A stretch of 64,000 nucleotides of DNA, taken from NCBI RefSeq assembly GCF_900107435.1, contig NZ_FNPZ01000001.1:1398960-1462959 (forward strand), written 5' to 3'. This document shows, piece by piece, positions 25,662 to 35,146 of this stretch. This DNA is from Herbiconiux ginsengi. Its GTDB lineage: Bacteria > Actinomycetota > Actinomycetes > Actinomycetales > Microbacteriaceae. The notes under the pieces are model-generated. The model saw only the letters and a program-made list of their open reading frames with translations. It did no database searches and was not told the origin of the DNA. Position numbers and translations under genes: made by a program. The first letter of the stretch is position 1, and each line of letters starts with the position of its first letter.

Positions 25662-26588
25662 ATGACCAAGACCGCCGCGATCGTCGGCTCCGGGAACATC
25701 GGCACCGACCTGATGTTCAAGCTGCTGCGCCGATCGACCGAGATCACCCCTACGATCATGATCGGCATCGACCCCGAGTCCGACGGGCTGGCCCGAGCCG
25801 GCCGACTCGGTCTCGCCACCTCCGCCGCTGGCGTCGACTGGCTGCTCCAGCACGACGAGCGGCCCGACTTCGTCTTCGAGGCGACCTCGGCCAAGGCGCA
25901 CCTGGCCAATGCTCCGCGCTATCGGGAGGCCGGCATCACCGCCATCGACCTCACCCCCGCGGCGGTGGGTCCATACCTGTGCCCGGCGGTGAACCTCGAC
26001 GCACTCGGGGAGGTCGGCAACGTCAACATGATCACCTGCGGCGGGCAGGCGACCACGCCGATCGTCGCGGCCGTGAGCCGGATCGTGCCGGTGGAGTACG
26101 CCGAGATCGTCTCCTCGATCGCCTCACGGTCGGCCGGGCCGGGCACTCGAGCGAACGTGGACGAGTTCACGGAGACCACCGCCGCGGCGCTCTCCGCCGT
26201 GGGAGGAGCGGAGCGCGGAAAGGCGATCATCATCATCAACCCGGTCGATCCGCCGATGATCATGCGCAACACGGTGTACTGCACCATCCCGGCCGAGGTC
26301 GCGGAGGCGGGGCCTGCACAGGACGCCGTCCGCGAATCGATCGCACGGATGGTCGAGTCGGTCCAGGACTACGTGCCCGGTTACTCGCTGAGGGTCGACC
26401 CGCAATTCGATCCGCCCCGATCCGACTGGAACGGCCACGGTCGTGTGGGGGTCTGGCTGGAGGTGCGCGGTGCGGGCGACTACCTGCCCGATTACGCCGG
26501 CAATCTCGACATCATCACGGCGGCGGCTGTGCGCACGGCTGATCTGCTCGCATCCCGCCGCACGACCGCCTCGGAGGCCACAGCATGA
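25662..26588 (+). CDS. mhpF: Acetaldehyde dehydrogenase, acetylating (MhpF/DmpF type)
   Basis: A 308-aa NAD-dependent CoA-acylating aldehyde dehydrogenase. A Rossmann motif [10 protein letters not shown] (10-18) binds NAD, and Cys126 ([10 protein letters not shown]) is the thioester-forming residue; the conserved ARTN-like segment [16 protein letters not shown] is present. It turns acetaldehyde, channelled from the aldolase encoded next, into acetyl-CoA. The stop overlaps the aldolase start by ATGA, as expected for the obligate two-enzyme complex. Confidence 0.95.
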   Translation: MTKTAAIVGSGNIGTDLMFKLLRRSTEITPTIMIGIDPESDGLARAGRLGLATSAAGVDWLLQHDERPDFVFEATSAKAHLANAPRYREAGITAIDLTPAAVGPYLCPAVNLDALGEVGNVNMITCGGQATTPIVAAVSRIVPVEYAEIVSSIASRSAGPGTRANVDEFTETTAAALSAVGGAERGKAIIIINPVDPPMIMRNTVYCTIPAEVAEAGPAQDAVRESIARMVESVQDYVPGYSLRVDPQFDPPRSDWNGHGRVGVWLEVRGAGDYLPDYAGNLDIITAAAVRTADLLASRRTTASEATA

Positions 26589-27607
26589 CCATGCAGCACG
26601 ATCTCGCCGTCCGCCTGACCGACACCACGCTGCGCGACGGCTCGCACGCCGTCAGCCATCGATTCACTGTTCCGCAGGTGCGTACGGTGGTGCGTGCGCT
26701 CGACGACGCCGGTGTGCAGGTGATCGAAGTGACGCACGGCGACGGCCTGGGCGGCTCGAGTTTCAACTACGGATTCTCCGCGACGCCCGAACTCGAGCTG
26801 GTGGCCGCCGCCGTCGACGAGGCGCGGCGCGCGCGGATCGCCGTGCTGCTGCTGCCCGGCCTCGGCACCATCCAGGATCTCGACCGGGCGTTCGATGCGG
26901 GCGCCTCCATTGCGCGGATCGCCACCCACTCGACCGAGGCCGACATCTCGATCGAGCATTTCGGCCACGCTCGCGAGCTCGGCATGGAGACGGTGGGATT
27001 CCTGATGCTCTCGCACCGGGTGGAGCCGCAGGCGCTGGCGAAGCAGGCCAGGATCATGGCCGACGCGGGCTGCCAATGCGTCTACGTGGTCGACTCGGCC
27101 GGCGCGCTCATCCTCGAGCAGGTGAGCGACCGGGTCGCCGCGCTCGTCGACGAGTTGCACGGCGACGCCGAAGTGGGCTTCCACGGTCACCAGAACATCA
27201 GCTTCGGTGTGGCGAACTCGGTCTTCGCGGCCCGCGCCGGCGCGACGCAGATCGACGGCACGCTGATGGGCCTCGGTGCCGGTGCAGGCAATTCGCCGAC
27301 CGAAGTGCTGGCGGTCGCGTTCGAGCGCCTCGGCATCCGCACGGGCGTCGACGCCCAGAAGATCATGGCCGCCGCCGACGAGGCTGCCCGGCCCCTGATC
27401 ACCCGGATGCCCGTGATGGACCGGCCCTCGATCATGCAGGGCTACGCCGGCGTCTACTCGTCATTCCTCATCCACGCCGAGCGGGCATCGGAGCGTTACG
27501 GCGTCCCGGCCTGGCGCATCCTGGAAGAGGCCGGACGGGCCGGTTACGTGGGAGGGCAGGAAGACATGCTGGTGGAGGTCGCCGTGCGGCTCGCCGCTGC
27601 GTCGTGA
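26585..27607 (+). CDS. mhpE: 4-hydroxy-2-oxovalerate aldolase (MhpE/DmpG type)
   Basis: A 340-aa metal-dependent aldolase of the DRE-TIM group. [17 protein letters not shown] at the N-terminus carries the metal-binding Asp and catalytic His, and [15 protein letters not shown] carries the two metal-binding His residues. It splits 4-hydroxy-2-oxovalerate into pyruvate and acetaldehyde and passes the aldehyde to the dehydrogenase. It is the last coupled enzyme of the operon; a 41-bp gap precedes the second IclR gene. Confidence 0.95.
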   Translation: MTMQHDLAVRLTDTTLRDGSHAVSHRFTVPQVRTVVRALDDAGVQVIEVTHGDGLGGSSFNYGFSATPELELVAAAVDEARRARIAVLLLPGLGTIQDLDRAFDAGASIARIATHSTEADISIEHFGHARELGMETVGFLMLSHRVEPQALAKQARIMADAGCQCVYVVDSAGALILEQVSDRVAALVDELHGDAEVGFHGHQNISFGVANSVFAARAGATQIDGTLMGLGAGAGNSPTEVLAVAFERLGIRTGVDAQKIMAAADEAARPLITRMPVMDRPSIMQGYAGVYSSFLIHAERASERYGVPAWRILEEAGRAGYVGGQEDMLVEVAVRLAAAS

Positions 27608-27648
27608 CCCCGGTGACCAGGGCTGTGGGGCTCGGATAGCATTCGGGA

Positions 27649-28398
27649 ATGGACGATGCCCGTCACGTGAAGTCGGTGGAGCGCGCACTCGACATCCTGA
27701 TGGCCTTCAACGCCCGCAATCCGCGGCTCCAGCTGCAGGAGTTGGCGGAGTCGGCGGGCATCCCGAAGTCCAGCGCCCGGCGACTGGCGCTGACGTTGAT
27801 CTCGGCGGGGTTCCTCGAACAGAGTGCCGACGGCACGTATTGCCTGGGCGGGCGGCTGCTCGAACTGGGCGGCGTGGTCGCGAATGCCGGCGCGCTCAGT
27901 GAACTGACCGCCCGCACGATGCGAGAGATCCACGAGGCGTCGGGTGAGTCGGTGCTGGTGGCCGATGTGAACTGGATCGACCGTTCGATCCTCATCACGC
28001 ACAAGCGCGACGCCGTCCACCTGCTCTCGATCTCGTCGCCCGTCGGCAAGCGAACGGCGCTCGGGACCGGATGCATCACGAAAGCCGCCCTCGCTGCACT
28101 CCCCGCCGCAGAGGCCGAGCGCGTGGTGGCGCACATGGCGTTCGCCCGCAAGACGCCTCGATCCGTCGCCAGCGCGAGTGAGCTCCTCGGCCAGCTCGAG
28201 GTCATCCGCGCGCAGGGTTGGGCGAGTGAGGAAGGGGAGTTCATCGACGGCGTGTCGGGGGTGGCCGTCGCCGTCGTCGAGAACGAGCGACCGATCGGCG
28301 CGGTGGCGGTCATCGCGCCGTCTTCCCGCGCTCCCCGTTCGTCGCTCGAGACCTGGGGGGCTCTCATGAGCGCCTCCCTGGGGCGGGGTGTGACGTGA
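27649..28398 (+). CDS. IclR-family transcriptional regulator (second copy)
   Basis: A 249-aa IclR protein with HTH (LQELAESAGIPKSSARRLAL) and effector domain (SISSPVGKRTALGTGCITKA; EGEFIDGVSGVAVAVV). It shares long identical stretches with the IclR at 20888, including GGRLLELGG, LITHK and SPVGKRT, so the two are recent paralogues flanking the lower pathway genes. Two related regulators could distinguish an early substrate from a later intermediate, or one may be a redundant duplicate. Confidence 0.93.
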   Translation: MDDARHVKSVERALDILMAFNARNPRLQLQELAESAGIPKSSARRLALTLISAGFLEQSADGTYCLGGRLLELGGVVANAGALSELTARTMREIHEASGESVLVADVNWIDRSILITHKRDAVHLLSISSPVGKRTALGTGCITKAALAALPAAEAERVVAHMAFARKTPRSVASASELLGQLEVIRAQGWASEEGEFIDGVSGVAVAVVENERPIGAVAVIAPSSRAPRSSLETWGALMSASLGRGVT

Positions 28399-28441
28399 TG
28401 ACTCGTGGAGACGTCGGGAAGCCGCTCGGTAGTCTCAGGAG

Positions 28442-29371
28442 ATGAGCTCCATCACCGTGCACGAGGTCGCATCCGCCGACGAGGGACCGTACGGAGTGGC
28501 CGTCACCGACGACGGCGCCGTGTGGTGCACACTCGTGCACGCGGGGGCCGTGCTCCGGGTGGTCCGGGATGTCGGCGGCGGCGTCGCGGTGACGCGTATC
28601 GATCTGCTGGGGCCGGGCATCCCGAGCGTGTCTGCAAGACCGGGCGCGGGCAAGCCGCAGACCGCACAGGTCGCCGCCGCGGGCGAGGACACCGTGTGGG
28701 TCACCGACACCGCGGGTGACGCGGTGCTGCTGGTCGGGCCGACCGGCATCCTGCGCCGCATCGACGTTCCGACGCCCGGCGCCCAGCCGTTCGGCATCGC
28801 CACCCAGGCCGACGGAACCACCTGGTTCACCGAACTGGGCCGCGATGCCCTGGGCCACATCGACCTCCTCGGCCGCGTGACCGAGTTCCCCGCCGGCATC
28901 GACGAGGGATTCGTGTCCATGATCGCCTCCTCGGGCGAGAGCCTCTGGTTCACGGCGAATCAGGCCAACGCGATCGGCTACATCCGCGGCGGCGACTCGG
29001 CGGTGCAGCTGTTCGAGGTCCCCACGCCGCACTCCGGGCCCGTGGGCATCACGGTGGGCGACGACGGGGCCGCCTGGTTCTGCGAGATCCTCGCCGGCAC
29101 CATCGGCCGCGTCGACCGCACTGGCCGCTTCACCGAGTTCGCGCTGCCGTGGCCGGAATCGAAGCCGCACGCCATCGCGGTCGATCCCGCCGGCGGATTC
29201 TGGGCCACCCTCTGGGGCTCGAACCAACTCGCCCACATCGCGCTCGACGGCACGATCGAGATCGTCGATCTCCCCGGCTCCCACTCCGAACCGCACGGCC
29301 TCGCAGTGGCCGCCGACGGCACGGTCTGGGTCGCCATGGAGTCCGGCGCCCTCCTGGCGATCACCCCGTAA
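28442..29371 (+). CDS. Beta-propeller protein of the virginiamycin B lyase (Vgb)/streptogramin lyase family
   Basis: A 309-aa protein made of seven repeated blades, each with a pattern like AxxxDGTxWFTE or GDDGAAWFCEI followed by IGRVDRTGRFTEF. This is typical of Vgb-type lyases, which linearise streptogramin B by beta-elimination at a lactone ester. No signal peptide. Most family members are of unknown function, so antibiotic resistance is not claimed. It follows the second IclR and may act on a lactone-type substrate of the cluster. GGAG ends at the base before ATG 28442, an unusually short spacing. Confidence 0.78.
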   Translation: MSSITVHEVASADEGPYGVAVTDDGAVWCTLVHAGAVLRVVRDVGGGVAVTRIDLLGPGIPSVSARPGAGKPQTAQVAAAGEDTVWVTDTAGDAVLLVGPTGILRRIDVPTPGAQPFGIATQADGTTWFTELGRDALGHIDLLGRVTEFPAGIDEGFVSMIASSGESLWFTANQANAIGYIRGGDSAVQLFEVPTPHSGPVGITVGDDGAAWFCEILAGTIGRVDRTGRFTEFALPWPESKPHAIAVDPAGGFWATLWGSNQLAHIALDGTIEIVDLPGSHSEPHGLAVAADGTVWVAMESGALLAITP

Positions 29372-29377
29372 CCCTCT

Positions 29378-29440
29378 TCGCGACCCGCCAAAATCCGCCC
29401 CTCTCACCCCGGAATGAGGGCGGATTTTGGCGGGTCGCGA
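29378..29440. terminator. Bidirectional terminator-like 23-bp perfect hairpin between convergent genes
   Basis: Left arm 29378-29400 and right arm 29418-29440 are perfect complements with a 17-nt loop. Each arm contains an A4/T4 tract (CCGCCAAAATCCGCCC). It lies between the Vgb-like gene and the convergent thioredoxin-like gene, so it probably ends both transcripts. The arms are longer than needed for a terminator. Confidence 0.75.
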
Positions 29441-29464
29441 GGAGGCGTGGGGTGGGGAAGGGGG

Positions 29465-29740
29465 TCAGGGGAGGGCGGCGGCCAGGGCCGTGAGCACCTG
29501 GTCGGGCGAGGGGACTCCGGATGCGCGCATCCGCTCCGTGCCGTCGGGCGTCGTGATGACGATGGTCGGCGTGGCGACGATGCCGCGCGCCTCGCTCTCG
29601 TCGGGCGCGTCGGCCACGTTCACCTCGCGCCACTCCACCCGCGAGCCGAGCAACGGTGCGATCTGGTCGAGGGTCTGCCGCGTGCTCGTGCAGGCGCCGC
29701 AGAAGCTCGACGAGTAGAGCGTGACACTCAGTTCTGCCAT
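29465..29740 (-). CDS. Small thioredoxin/glutaredoxin-like protein
   Basis: A 91-aa cytoplasmic thioredoxin-fold protein with a Cys14-Gly-Ala-Cys17 redox motif in SSSFCGACTS, a cis-Pro segment VATPTIVIT and a short C-terminal helix. Length fits the glutaredoxin-like group rather than full thioredoxin. GGAGG lies 8 nt before ATG 29740. It is divergent from purA, and the 140 bp between the two starts hold a TAGAAT (29803-29808) that could be a -10 box for purA. Confidence 0.88.
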   Translation of the reverse strand: MAELSVTLYSSSFCGACTSTRQTLDQIAPLLGSRVEWREVNVADAPDESEARGIVATPTIVITTPDGTERMRASGVPSPDQVLTALAAALP

Positions 29741-29881
29741 GGAAGACCTCCGCGAAAGCCAACCGCCGCGAGGCCTCGGGGATTCCCTGGAGCGCCCCAC
29801 GATAGAATCGACTGTCAACCGGCACAGTCCGTCGGGCTCTGACATCGACCCTGTCTCTGAACAGCGCCGGAGGGAATCCAC

Positions 29882-31168
<1,287 letters not shown>

Positions 31169-31175
31169 CGCTCGG

Positions 31176-32372
31176 TCAGGGCCGCACCGCTGCCGACGAC
31201 CCGACGACCCGATCCAGGGCCGCGACGATCGCGGTGCCCCGCGGATCGTCGGCCTCCATCCGGTTGGTGAGGAACGCGAATCCGATCTCGTGGCGCCGAT
31301 CGGCGAAGGCGACCTGTCCACCCGCGCCGTCGTGGCCGAAGCTCTCGGGGCCGAGGTAGCGACGCGCTTCCGAGTCGAGCTGGAAGCCCATCGCCCAGCG
31401 CGGCCAGGGTCCGGGAACCGCGAAGAACGGTGCGCCGGATGACTGCACCCGGGTGGCCCGTTCGATCGTGGCGTCGTCGAGCAGGCGAACGCCGTTCGTC
31501 TCCGTGACGGTGGCCGACCAGATGGTCGCGAGCGCCCGGGCCGAGCCGATGCCCCCGGCTCCCGGGATCTGCGCCCGTCGCACATCGGCGCGGTTGAACC
31601 CGTCGTCGTCGCCGACGAGTCGATCGGGCAGGGCTCCGCCCAGCGTCATCGCACGGAAGGGCCAGTCCACGGCCACGAGGCGCGCCTGCTCGACCTGCCG
31701 CAAGTGCAAGGCCTCGAGCGTCGGCCCCACCACCATGTGGGCCACCGAATCCTGCACCTCGTCGGGGAGGCCGACCCACGCATCGACGCCGAGGGGCTCC
31801 GCCACGAGCTGCGAGAGGTAGTCGCCCGGCATCCTGCCCGTGACGCGCCGCACCAACTCGCCGGTCAGCCAGCCGTGGGTGATCGCGTGGTAGTTCCACG
31901 CTGCGCCGGGTCGCCACAGCGGCTCCTGTTCGGCGAGCAGGGTGGTGGCGCGGTCCCAGTCCAGGATGTCGGCACGCGACCAGTCCACGCGGGGCGCCGA
32001 GAGTCCGGCTCGATGCGAGATCGCGTCCTTCACCGCCGTCGAGGCCTTGCCGGCCGCGGCGTACTCGGGCCAGTAGTCGGTCACGAGCGCCTCGTAGTCG
32101 AGCCGGCCCTCCTGCACGAGCCGGGCCAGGAGGATCGACATCAGCCCCTTGGTGCAGGAGAAGACGACGCTCGGGGTGTCGGCCTCCCATTCGCGGCCGG
32201 TGCGGCCGTCGGCGACGCCCGCCCACAGATCGACCACGACCTCGCCGTGCTGCAGGACGCACAGCGCGGCCCCCGTGTCGACATCGTTCTCGACAGCCGC
32301 TCCGAACGCCTCGAGCACGGGTTCGTATCCGGGCGCGACGGTGCCGGAGACGGATGCTCCTCGCGCGCTCAC
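31176..32372 (-). CDS. Serine hydrolase of the class C beta-lactamase/esterase fold
   Basis: A 398-aa protein with Ser72-x-x-Lys75 (VVFSCTKGLMS), a Tyr motif (WNYHAITHGWL) and HDGAGGQ near the C-terminus in the KTG position, the pattern of EstB-like beta-lactamase-fold esterases. No signal peptide. GTG 32372 overlaps the stop of the glycosidase-like gene (GTGA), so it belongs to the minus-strand sugar operon; it might remove acyl groups from imported oligosaccharides. That role is inferred from linkage only. Confidence 0.87.
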   Translation of the reverse strand: MSARGASVSGTVAPGYEPVLEAFGAAVENDVDTGAALCVLQHGEVVVDLWAGVADGRTGREWEADTPSVVFSCTKGLMSILLARLVQEGRLDYEALVTDYWPEYAAAGKASTAVKDAISHRAGLSAPRVDWSRADILDWDRATTLLAEQEPLWRPGAAWNYHAITHGWLTGELVRRVTGRMPGDYLSQLVAEPLGVDAWVGLPDEVQDSVAHMVVGPTLEALHLRQVEQARLVAVDWPFRAMTLGGALPDRLVGDDDGFNRADVRRAQIPGAGGIGSARALATIWSATVTETNGVRLLDDATIERATRVQSSGAPFFAVPGPWPRWAMGFQLDSEARRYLGPESFGHDGAGGQVAFADRRHEIGFAFLTNRMEADDPRGTAIVAALDRVVGSSAAVRP

Positions 32373-33358
32373 AGCACGAACTCGTTTCGCTGCGCCACCA
32401 GCCGGCCGGCGTCGTCCCAACGAAGGGGCACCGGATCGGACAGCCGGCCGACGAAGACGCCGTTCACGCCGATGTTCTCGAACCCCAGAAGGGCCCACTC
32501 GCCGTTCGGCCGGAGCACGGCGCGGCCCGCGTACAGGTCGTCGCCCGTCACCCGGTGGGCGTCGCGCAACGAGAGGAGCGGCCCGGAGAAGAGCCCGTCC
32601 TCGGGCACGGGCACGGCCCAGACACCGCCGCGCTCGCCGGCGCGCGCCCCGGCCAGGTGGGCCGTGTCGCAGGAGAACAGCAGAACCTGGCGCCCGTCGA
32701 TCTCCACCAGCTGCAGCACCTCCAGGTGGGCGAAGCCCTCGCCGGGTGCACTGAGCGGCTCGACGGTGCGCCACGTCACGAGGTCGGCGGAGACGACGTG
32801 TCCGATGACCCCACGGTCGCGCGGGTCGACGGCCGGGGCGACGTCACGGGAACGGGCGGTGACGAGCATGTGCCACCCGCCCCGCGCATCCTGAGCGATC
32901 CAGGGATCGCGCCAGGCCTCCTCGTGCCAGGTGCCGGCGGGGAGCGTCTCATACCAGTCCGAGTCGGCGGAGAGTGACGTGCCGCCCTCCTTGGTCCAGT
33001 CGCGCAAGTCGGTCGATGTGGCCATCAAGACGGTCTCGACATTCGTGTGCGCGTCGTCGCGGAGGAATCTCGATCCGGTGTAGTACATGCGCCAGAGCCC
33101 CGACGGATCGCGCAGCACGCTGCCCGTCCACGTCGCGGTGGCATCGGGATCGCCCGCGGCCCCGTGCTCGAGCACCACCCCGTGGTCGGCCCAGTTCACC
33201 AGATCCACCGACGTGGCGTGGCCGATGGCCGCGTTGCGGTGCCGCAGCTCCGGGTCGCCGAGCGACTTGGGCGCGTGCAGGTAGTAGAGGTGGAACGTGT
33301 CGCCGTCGCGCGCGGTCCAGAAGTCCCACACCCAGGCGTGCGGAAGGGAGAAAGTCAC
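32369..33358 (-). CDS. Glycoside hydrolase-like five-bladed beta-propeller (GH32/GH43/GH68 fold)
   Basis: A 329-aa protein with repeated propeller-blade signatures: HAWVWDFWTARDGDTFHLYY with an Asp in the nucleophile or base position, WTGSVLRDPSGLWRMYYTG, EEAWRDPWIAQDARGGWHML and the final GEWALLGFEN. These fit the clan of GH32, GH43 and GH68 enzymes that cut fructosides or arabino/xylosides. The exact family is not clear. No signal peptide is present, so it would act on imported sugar. It lies 7 bp after the permease gene in the same operon. Confidence 0.8.
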   Translation of the reverse strand: MTFSLPHAWVWDFWTARDGDTFHLYYLHAPKSLGDPELRHRNAAIGHATSVDLVNWADHGVVLEHGAAGDPDATATWTGSVLRDPSGLWRMYYTGSRFLRDDAHTNVETVLMATSTDLRDWTKEGGTSLSADSDWYETLPAGTWHEEAWRDPWIAQDARGGWHMLVTARSRDVAPAVDPRDRGVIGHVVSADLVTWRTVEPLSAPGEGFAHLEVLQLVEIDGRQVLLFSCDTAHLAGARAGERGGVWAVPVPEDGLFSGPLLSLRDAHRVTGDDLYAGRAVLRPNGEWALLGFENIGVNGVFVGRLSDPVPLRWDDAGRLVAQRNEFVL

Positions 33359-33365
33359 GGGGGCT

Positions 33366-34190
33366 CTAGCCTTTCACGGCGCCCTGGAGCAGGGCGCCGA
33401 TGAACTGTCGTTGGAAGATGATGTAGATGGCCACGGTCGGCAGCATCACGAGGAGCGAGGCGGCGAACAACAGCGGCAGGGTGTCGATGTACTGGCCCTG
33501 GAACGCGCCGAGCGCTCCCGCCATGGTGCGCTTGTCGGGGTCGTCGATCATCACCAGTGGCAGCAGGAACTGGTTCCAGGTCCACAGGAACAACAGGATG
33601 CCGAGGGCGGAGAGCGCCGGCCGGGCGAGCGGCAGCTGGATGCGCCGCAGCTCCTGCCAGACACTCGCTCCGTCGACCCGGGCCGCTTCGGAGAGCTCGC
33701 GGGGCACCCCGATGAAGTGGGCGCGCATCCAGAACACGCTGAACGGCATGTACAAGCCGATGAGGGGCAGGATGACCGCCCACTGGGTGTTGATGACGCC
33801 GAAGGAGGTGAGCTGGTAGTAGAGCGGGATGACGATGGCTTCGAAGGGGATGGTGAGCCCGACGATCATCCCGATCAGCACGGCCCGTCCGCCGGGAATC
33901 CGGAGGTTGCCGAGGGCGTAGCCGGCCAGCGTGGCGAAGACGAGGCTCACCGGAACCACGATCGCCACGATGAACAGGCTGGAGAGCATCAGGGTGCCGA
34001 TCTTGCCCACCAGGAACGCCGTGACGAAGTTCTCCCAGTGCGGATCGGTGGGCCAGGCGAAGCCGTTGGGAATCCGGTCCGGCGACTGCAGTGCCGCGGT
34101 CAGCATGCTCGCGAACGGCAGCAGGGTCAGGAGCAGGATCACGACGAGCAGGATGCGCCCGACGATCAGCTCGGTGCGGTTGACGATCAT
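33366..34190 (-). CDS. Carbohydrate ABC importer permease, MalG type
   Basis: A 274-aa inner-membrane permease with six spans and the conserved EAA loop (ELSEAARVDGASVWQELRRI). It starts with a hydrophobic helix right after MIVNRTELIVGR. ATG 34190 overlaps the stop of the partner permease gene by ATGA. It pairs with that gene and the binding protein to form a CUT1-type importer; the ATPase is not encoded here and is presumably a shared MsmK-like protein. Confidence 0.93.
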   Translation of the reverse strand: MIVNRTELIVGRILLVVILLLTLLPFASMLTAALQSPDRIPNGFAWPTDPHWENFVTAFLVGKIGTLMLSSLFIVAIVVPVSLVFATLAGYALGNLRIPGGRAVLIGMIVGLTIPFEAIVIPLYYQLTSFGVINTQWAVILPLIGLYMPFSVFWMRAHFIGVPRELSEAARVDGASVWQELRRIQLPLARPALSALGILLFLWTWNQFLLPLVMIDDPDKRTMAGALGAFQGQYIDTLPLLFAASLLVMLPTVAIYIIFQRQFIGALLQGAVKG

Positions 34191-35146
34191 TGGTCGCGCT
34201 CCCGGGACAGTCTCTGGATGGGGATGACGATGATCAGCACGAACACGAGCAGCACGATGCCGAATGCCGAGGCGAGGCCCACCTGGCTCTGCGCGAACGC
34301 GAGCCGGAAGATCGAGATGCCCGGCACCAGGGTCGTGGTGCCCGGACCGCCCTTGGTGGTCGTGTAGATGATGTCGAAGGTGCTGAGGGCGGCGATCACG
34401 GTGATCGTCACGAGCACGGCGATCTCCTGGCGGAGGCCCGGCAGGGTGACGGTGACGAACTCGCGGAACCAGCCCGCACCGTCCAGCCGCACCGCTTCGT
34501 AGAGGGAGCCGTCGATCTTTCCCATGCCGGTCAGCAGCAGCACCGTGCAGAGGCCGGTGAGAACCCAGGAGCCGATCAGGCCGACCGCGGGGAGTGCGGT
34601 GTCGAACTCGGCGAGCCACGACCGGGAGAGGAAACCGAGTCCCACGCCGTTCAGGATCGAGTTGATCGTGCCGCTCTGGGCGTACATCCACGACCAGGCG
34701 ATGCCGGCGGCGACCAGGGGCACGATCTGGGGGAGGAACAGGATCGTGCGCGAGGCGGTGGCGAACGGACCGGGCCGCATGGTGCGGAGCAGGCTCGCGA
34801 GCGCGAGGCCCGCGACGATCGGGATGCCCGAGAAGAACAGGATCAGGATCAGCGCGTTGAAGATCGGCGCCAGCAGTTGCGGGTTCGTGAAGATCTCGAC
34901 GTAGTTGCCGATGCCCACCCAGGTGGAGGCGCCGATTCCGTTCCATTTGTAGAACGAGTACTGCACCGCGGTGATCAGCGGGTACACGACGAAGCCGAGG
35001 TAGGAGAGCAGGGCCGGCAGCACCATCAGCCAGCCCACGGCGATCAGACGACGTGCACTGCGCCCGCGGCGCCGGCGGGGTGAGGGGGCCGGCACGGCCG
35101 GGGCGGATGTCGCCGCCCCGGCCGTGCCGTCGTCGGTGGCGATCAC
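34187..35146 (-). CDS. Carbohydrate ABC importer permease, MalF type
   Basis: A 319-aa permease with a cytoplasmic Arg-rich N-terminus (SPRRRRGRSARRLI), six spans and the EAA loop (SLYEAVRLDGAGWFREFVTV). The GTG start at 35146 overlaps the binding-protein stop (GTGA). It forms a heterodimer with the following permease. Confidence 0.93.
   Translation of the reverse strand: MIATDDGTAGAATSAPAVPAPSPRRRRGRSARRLIAVGWLMVLPALLSYLGFVVYPLITAVQYSFYKWNGIGASTWVGIGNYVEIFTNPQLLAPIFNALILILFFSGIPIVAGLALASLLRTMRPGPFATASRTILFLPQIVPLVAAGIAWSWMYAQSGTINSILNGVGLGFLSRSWLAEFDTALPAVGLIGSWVLTGLCTVLLLTGMGKIDGSLYEAVRLDGAGWFREFVTVTLPGLRQEIAVLVTITVIAALSTFDIIYTTTKGGPGTTTLVPGISIFRLAFAQSQVGLASAFGIVLLVFVLIIVIPIQRLSRERDQ

Noticed and set aside
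28442-29371. Calling the propeller protein a streptogramin resistance gene
   Set aside because: Most Vgb-like propellers are uncharacterised, and the operon context points to catabolism instead.
33297-35083. Plus-strand frames rich in His, Asp, Gln and Glu opposite the permease genes
   Set aside because: Such composition is the usual antisense shadow of membrane-protein genes in GC-rich DNA; the minus-strand permeases are clear.
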